Assembly (NCBI RefSeq): GCF_037042905.1
Contig: NC_087261.1
Location: forward strand, 23,766,317-23,830,316
Source of the DNA: Lytechinus pictus
Lineage: Eukaryota > Echinodermata > Echinoidea > Temnopleuroida > Toxopneustidae
Length of the DNA: 64,000 nucleotides
Reading direction: 5' to 3'
In this document: one piece after another, positions 1-11,927 of the stretch
Layout: every line of letters starts with the position of its first letter
Position numbering within the stretch: position 1 is the stretch's first letter
The notes under the pieces: generated by a model
What the model was told of the DNA's origin: nothing
What the model saw: only the letters and a program-made list of their open reading frames with translations
The model's database searches: none
Made by a program: the position numbers and the translations under genes

Positions 1-1050
1 ATCTTAATTTGTAAAAATGGGGAAAGATAATTTCCACAAAAAAGCATATTGCAGCCATTTTGAATTTTAGAATATAGCATTTGTCACCTAAATAACATAA
101 GAAATTATCTATTTCGTTAGAAATCATATTTTCAGACGATATTTTAATCATACATGCAACACCATTTCGTCAGGCAAAGCCAAATTCTGTTGAAATTATA
201 TGTTCCCATTCACATAGTACATAATAGGCCTACCGTTAGGGCCTGTAGCGGCCATTTTGACTTTCAAAATAAATTATTTATCACCTACCTGGCAGAATAA
301 ATGATATATCTTGTTAGAAATTATGTTTTCAGACAATATTTACTCTTAAATCACACTTAATATATGTATTTTATGGTGCTGACTCCTGTGAAAATTGGTT
401 TCCAAGATCGATTATTCATAATACAGCCAGTGTCTTTGGCGGCCATTTTGAAAGTCAAAATACAGTATTTAACACAAACATGAAACCCGAATAATATATT
501 TCGTTGAAAATTATATTTTAAGACAGTATTCCACTAATTTACCACAAAAACATGCGTTTTAGCGCCCACCGTGTGATTGTTTCTGTCCTCTCTCACATCG
601 TACATCATACTTTTAGGGCCTTAGGTGGCCATTTTAAATATCAAAATACAGGATTTATCACACACATGACGTGCTAAATAATACATTTCGTTTTAAAACA
701 ATAATGTTTTTAGTCAGTATTCCACTTGTTTAATCTTAACAAAATGCATTTTAGTGCTCACTCTTGTGATTTTTTGTCCCCATTCACATTGTACATAATA
801 GTGTTATTGCTTTTGGAGGCCATTTTGAATATCAAAATACAGGATTTATTACAACAACATGACATAACAAATCTTTAGCAATCATGTTTTCAGACATTAC
901 TTCACTCATAGATCATATTTACTTGCATTTCAGTGCTCACATTTGTGAAAATTAATTTTCCCCATTCATATTGTACAGGGATCTGTGGCGGCCATTTTGA
1001 ATATCAAGAAAATAAATATTTTGTCAAAATCGTTTTTTTTTCTGATATTA
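1..1050. repeat. Tandem satellite, ~190-bp unit, about six diverged copies
   Basis: The landmark GCCATTTTGA (or a close variant) recurs near 53, 251, 442, 628, 819 and 991, a spacing of about 172-198 bp. Each copy also carries a variant of 'tcaaaatacaggatttatca', an 'atttcgtt...attatgttttcagacaatatt' block and a 'cattcacattgtacataata' block in the same order. The copies are clearly diverged. The array runs off the left edge, so its full size is unknown. No open frame or terminal repeat is seen. Confidence 0.8.
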
Positions 1051-2142
1051 TTTCACTCCGGCAGCACAATTGCATGTATTTTATAGCCAATGTGTGGACA
1101 ATTTTATGATTTTCATGGGTAATTTGAATATTTTGGATTTTGCCAATTTACAGAAAATGCTCAAGGTTACACGAGTGGCATCATTCAGATTCGGAATCAG
1201 CACCCTCGAATTGACAAGAAACCATAAAAAAACATTGTATATCTAAAAAACCAAGGTTCGACCCTTTCTATCCTGGACTATAGGACGGACGGATTAGCAG
1301 TAACTATCCAAAACGTGCATCATTGTGACCTCAATATTGTAGTTAAAGCGGCCGCGCACGCACACACACACGTGTATAAATATCGCGAAGTCATAAGCTA
1401 AACACGTAACTCACTTCCGATCATTTGGAAAATTGAAACATTTCTTTTGAGACATTTTGCCAGATGCGCCATCTTCTGCTACCCCTTCCTTTCATGTATG
1501 CCAGTGTTAAAGAAAGTTCAAGTTCTATTTCTCTATTTCTTATTTCTTTCTCGGTCGAGGTCGAGGAGGAAGGGTGTGGGTTGGGGGCAAGTGCCCCCAA
1601 TTCCCCTCCCTACACTAGCTCTATAAATTCTGTGTAATGATTTGTGATGAATTTTTACGTTGCATTTTATACAGACAAAAAGTAAATAGGTCTCTGGACT
1701 TTGGTCTTTATTTGTTACTACTCTATACTCCAACTATAGTTACTGTAATTGACTCTTAATTGTTGAAGAATCATTCATATCTTTTTTTAATCTGCTAATC
1801 AAATATGATAACTTAACCTGTACATTTTATGATTTCACAGATATCACGATATTTGATGGGGTATATAGTCCCCAACTAACCCTATTCATTACAGATCACT
1901 CCAGATTACTCAAATAGCAACTTTTATCTTCCTCCGGTTTACATTCTGTCTGCATTACGCAACAGCTCATGGACGAATTGCGTCCTAAGAATTTCCTGAA
2001 CCATTTCTATATCAATTCATTATTCTTTGTAACATCCAATTCATATTCAAATGTAGCCGTATTTTTTGAGGAGATATCAAGTGTTGCAAGTTTGAAAATT
2101 TTTCCCCTCTTGGTCCAAATTCATAAAAGGTGCAAAATATAA
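1051..2142. other. Upstream flank of GH3 gene 1, no gene seen
   Basis: I see no coding exon or transposon end here. There is a short CA tract (about 1357-1372) and a pyrimidine-rich stretch near 1530-1560. An AT-rich 'aaaatataaatg' lies directly before the gene 1 start codon. It is too close to the ATG to be called a TATA box with confidence, so the gene 1 promoter is not resolved. Confidence 0.5.
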
Positions 2143-5100
2143 ATGTTCAAAATGTCTTCTTCAAAGTTCTTCGTTTTGTCAATGATATCTGGAACACTAT
2201 CGGCTCTGCTGGCAACGCATGCTGGAACAAAATCAATACTAAGCTGCTTGTTTGGTGAGTTATCCCGCAAATCTGAACGATTTATCATTTCAATAGAAAT
2301 TCTAGTGTTTACATCATTATTAATATATTCATTAATAGTGAGTTTTTGTTAATATGTAATTCAATGTATACGCGTATGTTCAATGATCATTGAAAACACC
2401 AAGCATAATTTTTTTGTGGATATGGGATCTTTTCCAGTCGTGTTTAATTTTTCTTTGTCCTTTACCTTCACTGAACTTTTAACCAGCAGGATGGTAATTA
2501 TGTGTCCAACTAGTTTGGGGCAGTATTTTACCCAATTCGGGAAGCATATTGTCCAGTAAGGTTAAAAAATAATCAGCAATTACTTTAGAATGGGCAAATT
2601 TGTCATTACACTGGATAAATAAAATAGGCCAAAAGAAATGCCTAATGAGGGTTGTAAACATAATTACTTTCATTGAGCATTTTTACCCAATATTTGTTTA
2701 GAGTGTAGTTTGTTCCTGACGACGTCATTGGCATTATAACCACCTTTTACTACAATTATTACTATTACGGCTGTTTTTAATGGCTTTACCCCCTTTTCAG
2801 GATTTCTTGCTGCTCTAGTTTTCTGTATCTCTCTCATGTTCTTGTGGATTCTGACCCTTCGTCCATCTCCTCGGCAAGGAATACTATCGGTTCTTCGTCA
2901 GCTGTATTTCGCAGGCACCTCTTACATTAGAGGGAAGTATCATCTCCGTGAACTAAACGCAGCCTGGAAGAACCCTCGACTTGCTCAGGAACAGTTTCTA
3001 TTGAGGATTCTCAAGGATAATGGGGACACTGACTATGGAAAGAAGTTCCAGCTGCAGAAAATACAGAGCGTTAAAGAGTTCCGAAAACGCCATCCGTTGA
3101 CGACTTATGAAGATTACAAACCCTACGTTGAACGTGTAATGGCTGGAGAGCGTGGCGTCATGACCCAGGTTATCCCGAACGCCTTCATTCAAACTTCCGG
3201 TACGACTGGTCCTTCAAAGTATTTTCCGCAAAGAGATCATAGGCTTACTTTGCGAAGATGGCTGGATGTTACATTTGCCAATCTGCACGAAGTATGCCCC
3301 AAGATCGGACTGCTCCAGAGGAAAATCTTCCACTACGTCCAGCCGGTGATGTCTAGGGCAGAAAGCGGAGGAAGCATCAGGACAGGCATTTCATTTTACG
3401 AAGACGGTTTTATGGCATCCTGTTATACGACACCTCCCGCAGGTTTCCGTATCCAGTCTTTCAAAGAGGCCAATTACATCCACCTTCTGTTTGGTCTCCT
3501 TAATCCAAACGTAGGGGTTTTCTGTGCAGTTTTCCTTGGCGCCATTGACAACTTGATGCAGCAGCTTGAGCAATGGTGGGAGGACATCGTCCAAGATATC
3601 GAACATGGAACAATCAATGAGAAGGTGCAAATTAACGATACAGCCATTCGAACATCGCTTGAAGTAGCTCTTGGTCGTGGTCATCCGGTGAGGGCGGGCG
3701 AACTGAGATATCAGTTCAAAAAAGGATTCAATAGCATTATGAAAAGGGTTTGGCCAAACCTTGAGGTGCTAGTAGCGGTAGATAATGCTGGAGTCTGGCC
3801 AAAGTTAAAAAAGACATATGCGAACGGTAGGTGACAACCACCAGTATTTTTTTGATTTTCGTTTGATGCCAATTCTAACTCCTACCGTGGCAGCCCAAAT
3901 CTAAATCTTAGTGAATGTCGTCCCATAGCTAAACCAAGAAGACGTAAAAAATGCCGCTGGGTCTTTCACATATTTTTTTACTATGATATGTGTTCATAAA
4001 TGTGTTAGCATCATATCATGAATGATCGTCACATGGGTTGGTTCAACTTGGTTGACATTTATTAAAATAAAAGTCGTAATTACTGAATGACACCACAGTT
4101 ATTACCTCAGTGAATCCGACTGCATTCCGATAAAATTATATTTCTGCCAATAAAAAACAAAATACTGGTGGGATTGGAATCATTAACGTCCGCATGGCAG
4201 TATCATACCTTGCATATTGAACCGTTACCATGTCTCTCATTCATGTAGGTGTTAAACTTGTGACTTTCGCATATGGAACCTCTGAAGGTATGCATCAAGG
4301 GTTGTCGCCCTGGATACACGATGACAATCACGGCATAGCTTTCTGGATCACAAGTTCCTTCTTCGAATTCATCAAATTGGAGAACTCGTGAGTATAGGAC
4401 TGTTGGGTCTTTATTGATAAAGTTGATGACGATGATATTGATGGTGGTGATGATGATGATAATGATGATGTTGATAATGTTAGATGTTGTTAATCATTTA
4501 GTAATACCCGTTGCAAGAAGCATACCAAAGACCACTTGAAGATCGGCACTTAATTGTGAGACATGTGAATGATTTAGGAACCCAAACGAAACATGTAAAT
4601 GATCGCAAATTTGCGGCACATTTTTTTTTTCATTTGTCACGAAACAGGTATTATGCTAAACCAGTATGAAGAGAGCTCGACAATGATTTAAAGAAACGGA
4701 GATTATTGCATGTGCCAACATGGCCAATGATAATAAACATATTATATTCTGCGTCGGTTACAGTAAAACAATTAGACAAAATAGATATAACAATATAACA
4801 CAAACCGTGGAGACATCAACTTAATCTATTAAACATAATATGTGTTTGTTTTTCTTAAATATTCAACTATCAGGCATGAGAGTCAGCCTAAAACTTTTCT
4901 CATCGACGAACTGGAGATCGGGCAGGCGTACGAGATCGTCTTCACCCAAGATTGTGGTCTCTATAGATACCGGGTAGGAGATGTCATACGGATCACCGGA
5001 TATCACTACAACTGCCCCATATTTGAATTCATGTATCGGTAAGTAGCCCTTCCTTAACAAACAATTGCAATTGATCGAATCAATTTGACCTATGGAAAAA

Positions 5101-8092
5101 CTAATAATGTCATAATTCATTACATTATCTAAGGAAACAATATCAATTTTGATTGAAAAGGAACATAATGATTTTGAAGAAATCTTTTATTTGATTTTTT
5201 TTGAGCGGCGCCTTCGGCGCCGCTCAAAAAATACTTTGTCAAGTATGCCTATATATTAGAATTCCCTTTGAACGAGCATACCAATTTTAGCTGTTGGGCT
5301 CCCAGGCGCTCAATGGTGATGGTTGAAAATGAACAGCTCAAGACGGGTCCCAGATTTTTCGGCTTTAATCGTCATAATGAGTACCATTGTTACCACCGTT
5401 ATTATAGTCACAATGATCATATTATTATCATTCATTACCATGACCACCACCATTAAAAATACTACATCATTATCACCATCATCATCGCCGCCATCATAAC
5501 CGTATAACCAATATCAACATCTTCATTACTATACCTTTACCACATCATCATCACTACCACCACCATCATCACCATTGTACGATCACTTCCATGATCTTTA
5601 TCATACTCTCAGCTCATCATCAACATCATCTTCACCACCACCACCAGGTCTGACCACCACCACCACCACCAGTTTAACACCAAGTTTGGCATGATCTTGA
5701 CCACACCTTCACCACAGCATCACCATCATCATCGCTACCAGCACCATCATCACGATTGTACCATCACTTGCATGATCGTTACCATACTTTTAGCACATCA
5801 TCACCATCATCATCACCACCACCAGCATCAGTATAACACCGAGTTTGCCATGATCTTGACCCCATCTTTATCCCAAAATCATTAATATCATCTTCAACAG
5901 CATTATTGTATGTGAATAGACATCCCCGAAACGACAATAAGTTGCAAGGTATGGTTCTGTGTACATATCCAAAATAGTAATTTAGTCTTCAAAAATAAAG
6001 ATTTAGATCGATAACCAACCCATCTGCAAAAGTAATATTTCTTCTTTATACTATCAAAGTTTCAGGTTGTAATTTTGGATGTTTTCAGTTGTTGAAATAT
6101 TTTCATATTGTTATTCAATGTATCATGTTTTTTTCTACACGATAGTTTGGGGTTAATTCTGAACTTGCGTTATGAGAAGATGAATCAGGTTATTCTAAAG
6201 GAGGGCCTCCAGTCGGCTGTTGGACAGTTCACTGGCGTTAGGCTAGTCGAGTACGCAGTGGCTGAAAGCAAACTTATTCCGAAATCATCACCAGGTATAT
6301 TTTCATATTAACCTAGTCTTGAGACGAAATGAGGATTGATCTAGTATGGTGGCGATGTTGAGTTTGATATTAGTGTGTCCGTCCTTTTATATATATCGTC
6401 GTTTTAACAATCCTCTTTAAGATATATTTTTGTTGTTTGATTCTGACAGTCTTCAAACCGGGCTACCTCATCTGATATTCATGTAATATAATAGTAGTGA
6501 ATATTATGTATGTATTGTGTGCATGGGTAGGTGTTCATGGGATATTAACATGTTTGTGAGTGTATGGTTAAATGTGTGTGTGTGGGGGGGGGGGTGGTAC
6601 TGTCATCTTTGGAAATCATACAAAGTCATGTACCTTGAGCTTCTAACGTCTTAATGACTATGGAAATCATAAATAAGAATAGCAATGTTTTATTTACCAA
6701 GGGTAGCCACTTCAGTTAGGAAACTGCTCTACCAGCGGGCCCTGCGTAACATAGTATGTTATAATTACCCTTCTCCAATCTGATTGCCGAGCGCCATGCA
6801 GGAAAGCTGACTCGGCCAGGGATCGAACCTACGACCCCCCCCCCCCCCGTTCATGAGACGGACGCTCTTTCATTGAGCCACCATTTCCACCATTTCACCT
6901 AGCTCTGCACTATTTAATATTGCACACAGGATTTGGTGTTCCAACAAACAATGGGTCGTGTGGTATAGTCGTTAGAGCATTGGACTCATAACCGTAAGGT
7001 TTTGAGTTCAAATCCCAGCTCTGCTATTGTCTCCACTTTGATAACAAGACCCCGAGAGTAATTTATGTCGTCTATATGGTCGGCCACTGTGTTTAACTTA
7101 GACGTAAAATGTCTCATAGGTAATTAGTCATGTTCCAGCTTGGCATTACACCAGCAAAAAGCTGTCCTGCCGAGTTCCTATGGGAGTTACCATACCTAAA
7201 ACAGAAACAATTATTTATTCAACATTATTTTCTCCTTATTACATGTAGCATCTGAAGAGACAGAAGACATGCCGTATTACGTGATATTTCTAGAATTAGG
7301 CCACGTAGGAAACTCATCTGGACACGGAGACAACAAAATGACGAAGGTTAATGAAATTACAACTGCAGTGAGTCATGTTTTTTTTCTTTGAAAATTCAGT
7401 CAGATTCACAAAACTGTTACTGATAATAATGATGATACGTGTATAAGTTTAAGTAATGCACATATGCCCTAGAACTAAATCTTTGGAAAGCAAAATCACG
7501 AATCGGATGTACCTGTTAGGTCTGTGCAGAAACGATCCCTGATTCACACACGTGTGCTGTATGTAAACTTTTTTCAATTAATTAATATTAATTGAAATTA
7601 ACCATGGTCCAATGATGATGATGACAATAAAAATGAATAATAATGATGATGATAATAATGATAATGATGATGATAATAATAATAATAATAATAGTAATAA
7701 TGATAAACCTTTCCCACTTATTTTTAACTCCCATATGAAGTATTACTAATGCAGATAACATTCATCCAAACTGAAATAAATTTAACAAAATGATGAATAA
7801 GAGAGAATTATCTAGTATTTTTTTTCCTCTGCTCTGTCGTCTTCTCTATCAGATCGATAATGCGCTACGCGAGCGTAACAGCGACTACCAGAGACTGCGG
7901 AGAGAGGGCGCTATTTCACACCCTCGCGTTTACATCGTGGACACAGGCACGTTCGAAGAGCTAAAGCAATACGTGGTGAATACTACAAGCACGACTGTCA
8001 ACCAGTACAAAGTGCCCCGGAGAATTCGTACCGTTAATATTCTTAACTTTATGTATGGTCACGCGACAAGCAGCCCAACAAAGGAAAAATAA
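2143..8092 (+). CDS. GH3-domain protein, seven exons, 649 aa (gene 1)
   Basis: Coding exons are 2143-2254, 2801-3826, 4249-4387, 4874-5038, 6146-6294, 7249-7367 and 7853-8092. All introns are GT/AG, with phases 1,1,2,2,1,0, giving 1950 nt without a stop. The GH3 family belongs to the ANL adenylating superfamily: plant members adenylate a carboxylic acid and join it to an amino acid, while the substrate of animal members is not known to me. Visible signatures are the P-loop-like TSGTTGPSK (about 169-177), YGTSEG (388-393) and YRYRVGDVIR (456-465), matching the three nucleotide-binding motifs. Residues about 9-25 and 38-56 are hydrophobic, suggesting a signal anchor or membrane-tethered N terminus. 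The ATG at 2143 was chosen because it splices in frame through GTGAGT and shares intron phase with gene 2. A later ATG at 2836 would discard that exon. Introns hold microsatellites and two SINEs. The enzymatic substrate is not predicted. Confidence 0.92.
2479..2711 (+). repeat. Dispersed ~230-bp repeat in intron 1 of gene 1
   Basis: The stretch from 'ggtaattatgtgtccaac' to 'tttagagtgtagttt' is clearly related, in the same orientation, to 19437-19665. Shared blocks include 'gggcagtattttacc', 'gggaagcatat', 'gtccagtaaggtt', 'agcaattact' and 'ccaaaagaaatgcc'. No target duplication is evident. It is probably a short mobile element or a relic of one. Confidence 0.65.
5197..5231. repeat. Perfect 16-bp inverted repeat with TTC loop
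   Basis: The arms at 5197-5212 and 5216-5231 are exact reverse complements, each six T/A plus GAGCGGCGCC, around the loop TTC. It lies in intron 4 of GH3 gene 1 and is much more GC-rich than its surroundings. It may be a tiny foldback element. A structured RNA role is not shown. Confidence 0.75.
5370..5890. repeat. CAC/CAT/ATC trinucleotide microsatellite tract in intron 4
   Basis: This is an interrupted run of CAC, CAT and ATC triplets. Its forward frames read as histidine-rich peptides, but these are translations of simple sequence, not genes. It lies within intron 4 of GH3 gene 1. Confidence 0.85.
6690..6890 (-). mobile_element. tRNA-derived SINE (minus strand) in intron 5 of gene 1
   Basis: Read on the minus strand there is a pol III A-box-like TGGCTCAATGAAAGAGCG (about 6862-6880), a CAT anticodon-like loop and a B box GGTTCGATCCC (about 6819-6829), followed by a non-tRNA body. 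A C/G homopolymer (6834-6848) breaks the tRNA-like stem region, so this is not a functional tRNA. The body probably runs to about 6690. The exact 3' end is uncertain. Confidence 0.6.
6948..7205 (+). mobile_element. tRNA-derived SINE (plus strand) in intron 5 of gene 1
   Basis: The head (6952-7025) has an A box TGGTATAGTCGTTAG, the anticodon-like GGACTCATAACC and a B box GAGTTCAAATC, a tRNA-Met-like layout. An unrelated body with 'gaccccgagagtaattta' continues to about 7205, which argues for a SINE rather than a tRNA gene. It faces away from the minus-strand SINE about 60 bp upstream. Its tail lies just before the exon 6 acceptor at 7248. Confidence 0.65.
7608..7705. repeat. GAT/AAT microsatellite in intron 6 of gene 1
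   Basis: An interrupted (GAT)n tract grades into (AAT)n. A similar short GAT tract lies in intron 3 near 4425-4480. It is simple sequence with no coding potential. Confidence 0.85.
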
Positions 8093-8418
8093 TAATCTTC
8101 TTGGATCTTAGATAAAACGGAGTGTGTGTCCTTACCCATGATAAAGATTCAAACTGATGAATGGTAGAGTCACATGACGAAACCGACTTCAATCCGACTG
8201 TCCGGATAGCCGTTACAAACATCGTTTTAGGTTTGGTGGTCCGGAGTCGATTTTGCTTTTGTTACTGTGGCATAAAATAGTATCTTAACTCGGTCCTATA
8301 AGTGTAGTCTAGTTGGTCCTTAATTAGGCCCATCCTTCCACTGATAATGGCGTTATGTTACGGAAATCCCGTTCATAGCCTATTGTATGCATGGTATGTG
8401 GAATGACAGTTTCTGAAT

Positions 8419-8424
8419 AATAAA
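8419..8424 (+). promoter_or_regulatory. Candidate polyadenylation signal of GH3 gene 1
   Basis: This AATAAA is the first on the coding strand after the stop codon at 8092, giving a 3' UTR of roughly 350 nt. A second AATAAA lies at 8735-8740. Confidence 0.5.
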
Positions 8425-8990
8425 CATGTTCAATTCCCCCTAATTATTTGAATGTAAAACGTTTTCCTTGAAACTCCAAATCGTCATCGGAAATTTTGAA
8501 AAACTTACGTTTTTTTTTCGTCATGAATGTCATGATTGTCATTTTTTTCAAGCAATCTGCTTATGATGACAATCCTTCTCCTGCAAATTGTGAATATCAT
8601 ATAGTTAATCATTTTTGTCTGAAATTATCTTTTTAATACTCTTTATTTATGATTCATGCCAAAAATGCTAGCATATTATGTTTATTATGTTATGAAAAAT
8701 GTATTATTCAAATGTTATGGATGCAGAAGAAAACAATAAATCAAATCAAATCAAACTGAAACAGGAACAAGTAGAAAGTTTGTGATACTGGTCTAAGGTT
8801 ATCAGTTGGATGTATCACGGTTTCTACTCCGAAATATCATACCATTGCCTTGACCTATATATAAGGATATTGATATTTCCAAAGTCCACCTGGAAACAAT
8901 AGCCTTGGTTCATCTTTTGCCTCTACGATGTCTACCGGCAGCAAAGAAGCGTTATAAGCGCTAAAGGGGCATTGACAGTAGGCCAAGTCA
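8425..8990. other. Intergenic, no gene; possible LINE 3' tail
   Basis: No exon is seen. At 8735-8757 an AATAAA followed by repeats of ATCAA resembles the short-repeat 3' tail of CR1/Jockey-like LINEs. A 5'-truncated retroelement may therefore end here, although no reverse transcriptase sequence is visible. Confidence 0.35.
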
Positions 8991-9009
8991 CATCATTGCG
9001 ATTGTATTA

Positions 9010-9165
9010 TCGCCACCAACACCACCACCTCATTATCATTACCACCACCATTAACACCACCATCACCACCATCCTCGCCACTATCAACACCACCACCATA
9101 ACCATCAACACCACCACACCACCATCCTCGCCAATATCAACACCACCACCATAAACATCAACTTA
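9010..9165. repeat. CAC/CAT microsatellite
   Basis: Interrupted (CACCAT)n/(CAC)n simple sequence. The short open frames across it are simple-sequence artefacts. Confidence 0.85.
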
Positions 9166-9227
9166 TGATATGAGGCATCGCTGTGACAATTGTAACCAAG
9201 CGCCTGCATTTTTAACGCTATGAATAG

Positions 9228-9533
9228 CAGCCGGGACGCGAAATTATTTTTCCCAATGCAATGCCGGACCCCAATATAAATAATTATGACTTGCGTCTTC
9301 GGAATAATAGTACGCATGCGCGTGGACTAGAAGCCTAATGCCTATGTATGGGTAGACCTATTGGTAATTTGAGGGTGCTGATTCGTTCGTGGCAACGTGA
9401 ACGCGAACGACCATAATTAATTCTGTAAAGGTAAGTCCACGCGCATGCGTACTTATATTCCGAAGACGCAAGACATGAATATTCATATTGGGGTCCGGAC
9501 CTGCGGAAGGAAAAATAATTTCGCAGCCGGGAT
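9228..9533. mobile_element. Foldback (long inverted repeat) element, ~306 bp
   Basis: The arms at about 9228-9329 and 9434-9533 are imperfect reverse complements around a ~100-bp centre. Shared arm blocks include GCGAAATTATTTTTCC, GGACCCCAATAT, CTTGCGTCTTCGGAATA and GTACGCATGCGCGTGGACT. No clear target duplication was found. It has no coding capacity and is a non-autonomous MITE-like element. Confidence 0.7.
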
Positions 9534-10540
9534 TTTTTTTTTCTTGTTCATTTGCCTTTTAAGTTGACGTCTTATGCAACCTGTTACGTACAGCTGCACA
9601 CCCCGGCATGCCTACATAATGAACTTCAAACGCCTCTCTAGTTTAGTTTGTGAAACCTTCACGAAACGGGTTTCTGTGTCATATTTGTTTATCAGTCGTG
9701 TCAGTATAAGGCTTATTATGAATTTCGTATAAAATAAGTGGTGACAAGAAATAATCAAGTTTATTGATGTTATTTCTTCTAAATTATTATCATGATTATA
9801 TCTTAACATTTTTTTGTGAACGTATTATTCATAAATCAAATGAAGTATGCTGGACTAATGTTCATGTTGTCATTATTTTCTGTGTCTCTTGACCATACGA
9901 TGACTGTACCATATTAATGGATGTTGGTACTGGTGGCGGTCAATTTAACATTCATTTTTGTATATTTAAATCAACGAGGTTCATTCTGTTACAAATTATC
10001 GGTTCTTGGTATTATTTTGGGAGCGTACTTGATCTTTAATTAAATGAACAACATCATGGTATTTGTATTGTAGAAATTGATCAAAAGGTAATGTAAATTG
10101 GAGTATCATTGTAAATATGAAAAATTATAGAGGAAGATAAATGAATTGAATTGAAACTTGAATTAAGCTCAACAATTTAACAACAGAAACGCCAGTATTA
10201 ACCAATACCAATACCAATACCAAAATGGCTTGTCTTATTATTTAACAATTAATGCTATGATTGCAATTCATGCTACACAATCCTTGAAGACGGTCTCTCA
10301 CTGAGCAGGCTGCACGAAGAGTGTTTCCGAACCAAGCGATTTGAGATTTTACCAAAGCACTAATAAAATGTCTAAAGATATTCGTTAAAGATTGTCGGAA
10401 TTTTTTTTTTATAAAGTGTCACAATGAAGGCTGTGAACGAAATTAACTTTCTTAATACGTTTTACGAACCTTGGCAAAATTCTCCAGTTCACTATACGTT
10501 CCTTCGTCTGCTGCTCAGCACTGATTTGTCATTTGGTTTC
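9534..10540. other. Intergenic, no gene seen
   Basis: AT-rich noncoding sequence. A short tandem 'accaatacc' tract lies near 10201-10222. Near 10140 'gataaatgaattgaattgaaac' resembles a LINE 3' tail. Nothing else is supportable. Confidence 0.4.
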
Positions 10541-10544
10541 TCAC

Positions 10545-10573
10545 ACGCGCACACACACATACACACACACCCT

Positions 10574-10656
<83 letters not shown>

Positions 10657-10657
10657 T
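10545..10657. repeat. CA-then-TA dinucleotide microsatellite
   Basis: (CA)n with interruptions runs directly into (TA)n. The 116-codon frame across it is an artefact. Confidence 0.9.
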
Positions 10658-11019
10658 TATTTAAATAAAGCACACAACAAATCACATGGACCTAATATAT
10701 ATGGGATTATGAAAAACTCTCTGGTTTATTTTATTTTCTTTTTACGTGGTACTTCCAGTTTCACCAAAGTCTGAGTAGCTGAGTGTGGTGTACAATATTA
10801 TTTATTCGAAGATAATCTAATATGATGAATAGAAATTTCCAAAGCTTCAACCAATATACTTAGTAATAAAAAACAGCATGAACCAAACAATACTATAAAA
10901 CATGACGTAATAATACACAGCGACAATGTCGTGTAATGTATGAAACTCATAATCATCACTTGTAGAATGATGCAATTCGTTTTTATTGTGTGACTGCTCA
11001 GCATAAAGAGGTATCTTAA

Positions 11020-11067
11020 AATATATATATTTATATATATATATATTTATATATATATTTATATATA

Positions 11068-11131
<64 letters not shown>

Positions 11132-11201
11132 TATACATATATTTATATATATATATATTTATATATATATTTATATATATATATTTATATATATATATAT
11201 G
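11020..11201. repeat. (TA)n microsatellite with periodic TTTATA interruptions
   Basis: Alternating TA is interrupted by TTTATA, giving an approximate 10-18 bp secondary periodicity, and ends near 11201. It is noncoding simple sequence. Confidence 0.9.
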
Positions 11202-11927
11202 TTTATGACCAATGAAACAAAATGAAACAATGTGCAGTGAATCCATGAATGGTAGCAATTTTTTCCCACAACATTAACAGCTCTGTAAATTTACAATCGA
11301 GTACTTTTATTTTCGCATTTCTTTTAGTTTTCTAAGTGTTGTTGATTTCCAAAAAACAACAACAACTGAATATGAATGTATGTTAAGGGGCATTTAACCC
11401 GTTGTCGGAATTATGCCATAGTCATATTTTTGAATTCATAGTTATTTAACATATTTATCTCGTGTCCTCGAAATTGAAAACTTTTAAGAATTGTTGTTAT
11501 TTCATGAAAGTATAGCTTTATTAAGCATAGATTTTGCAAAAAAAAAATGTTTATATGGATTGTAAAATATTAACATCTTGAAAAAAGAAGAATGGTAACG
11601 CCTAAATAACCTCATTTGGGTTTCGAACGTTTATTCGGAACAAACCGAAAACATTTGTATAATCTACAGAACAGGTATCTATTTCCCAAATAACTGGTAT
11701 ACAATTATCTCAATTATTATGTGATGTGCAGTTCTTTTATATTTAAGCACGATTTGAGAGTGTGGAATAGTCCCAGTCCATTCGTACTCATTTTACAATG
11801 TTTTAGTTCTCCGATTGAGATACTTACATAGGGTAATGCACTTTCATCGAGTATAGTAACGACTGCACCGCACTTAAATCTTTCATAGTATACAGTGGTA
11901 CGGTTTTAGCATGGTCTGAGTATGTTT
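11202..11927. other. Intergenic, nothing recognised
   Basis: AT-rich sequence with no open frame, tRNA-like box or terminal repeat that I can support. Confidence 0.4.

Noticed and set aside
2836-3834. Single-exon 332-codon GH3 gene
   Set aside because: Splicing in the upstream exon and five downstream exons restores the conserved motifs and a full-length frame. The stop at 3832 lies in intron 2.
5268-5885. Histidine-rich open frames
   Set aside because: Products of CAC/CAT microsatellite inside a GH3 intron. No splice-compatible exon structure.
6952-7025. tRNA-Met gene
   Set aside because: A and B boxes are present, but the stems are poor and a non-tRNA body follows, so it is a SINE head. 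The heads at 6808-6890 and 12165-12228 were rejected as tRNA genes on the same grounds.
10424-11258. Open frames rich in HTHT and IYIY residues
   Set aside because: Translations of CA and TA dinucleotide repeats.
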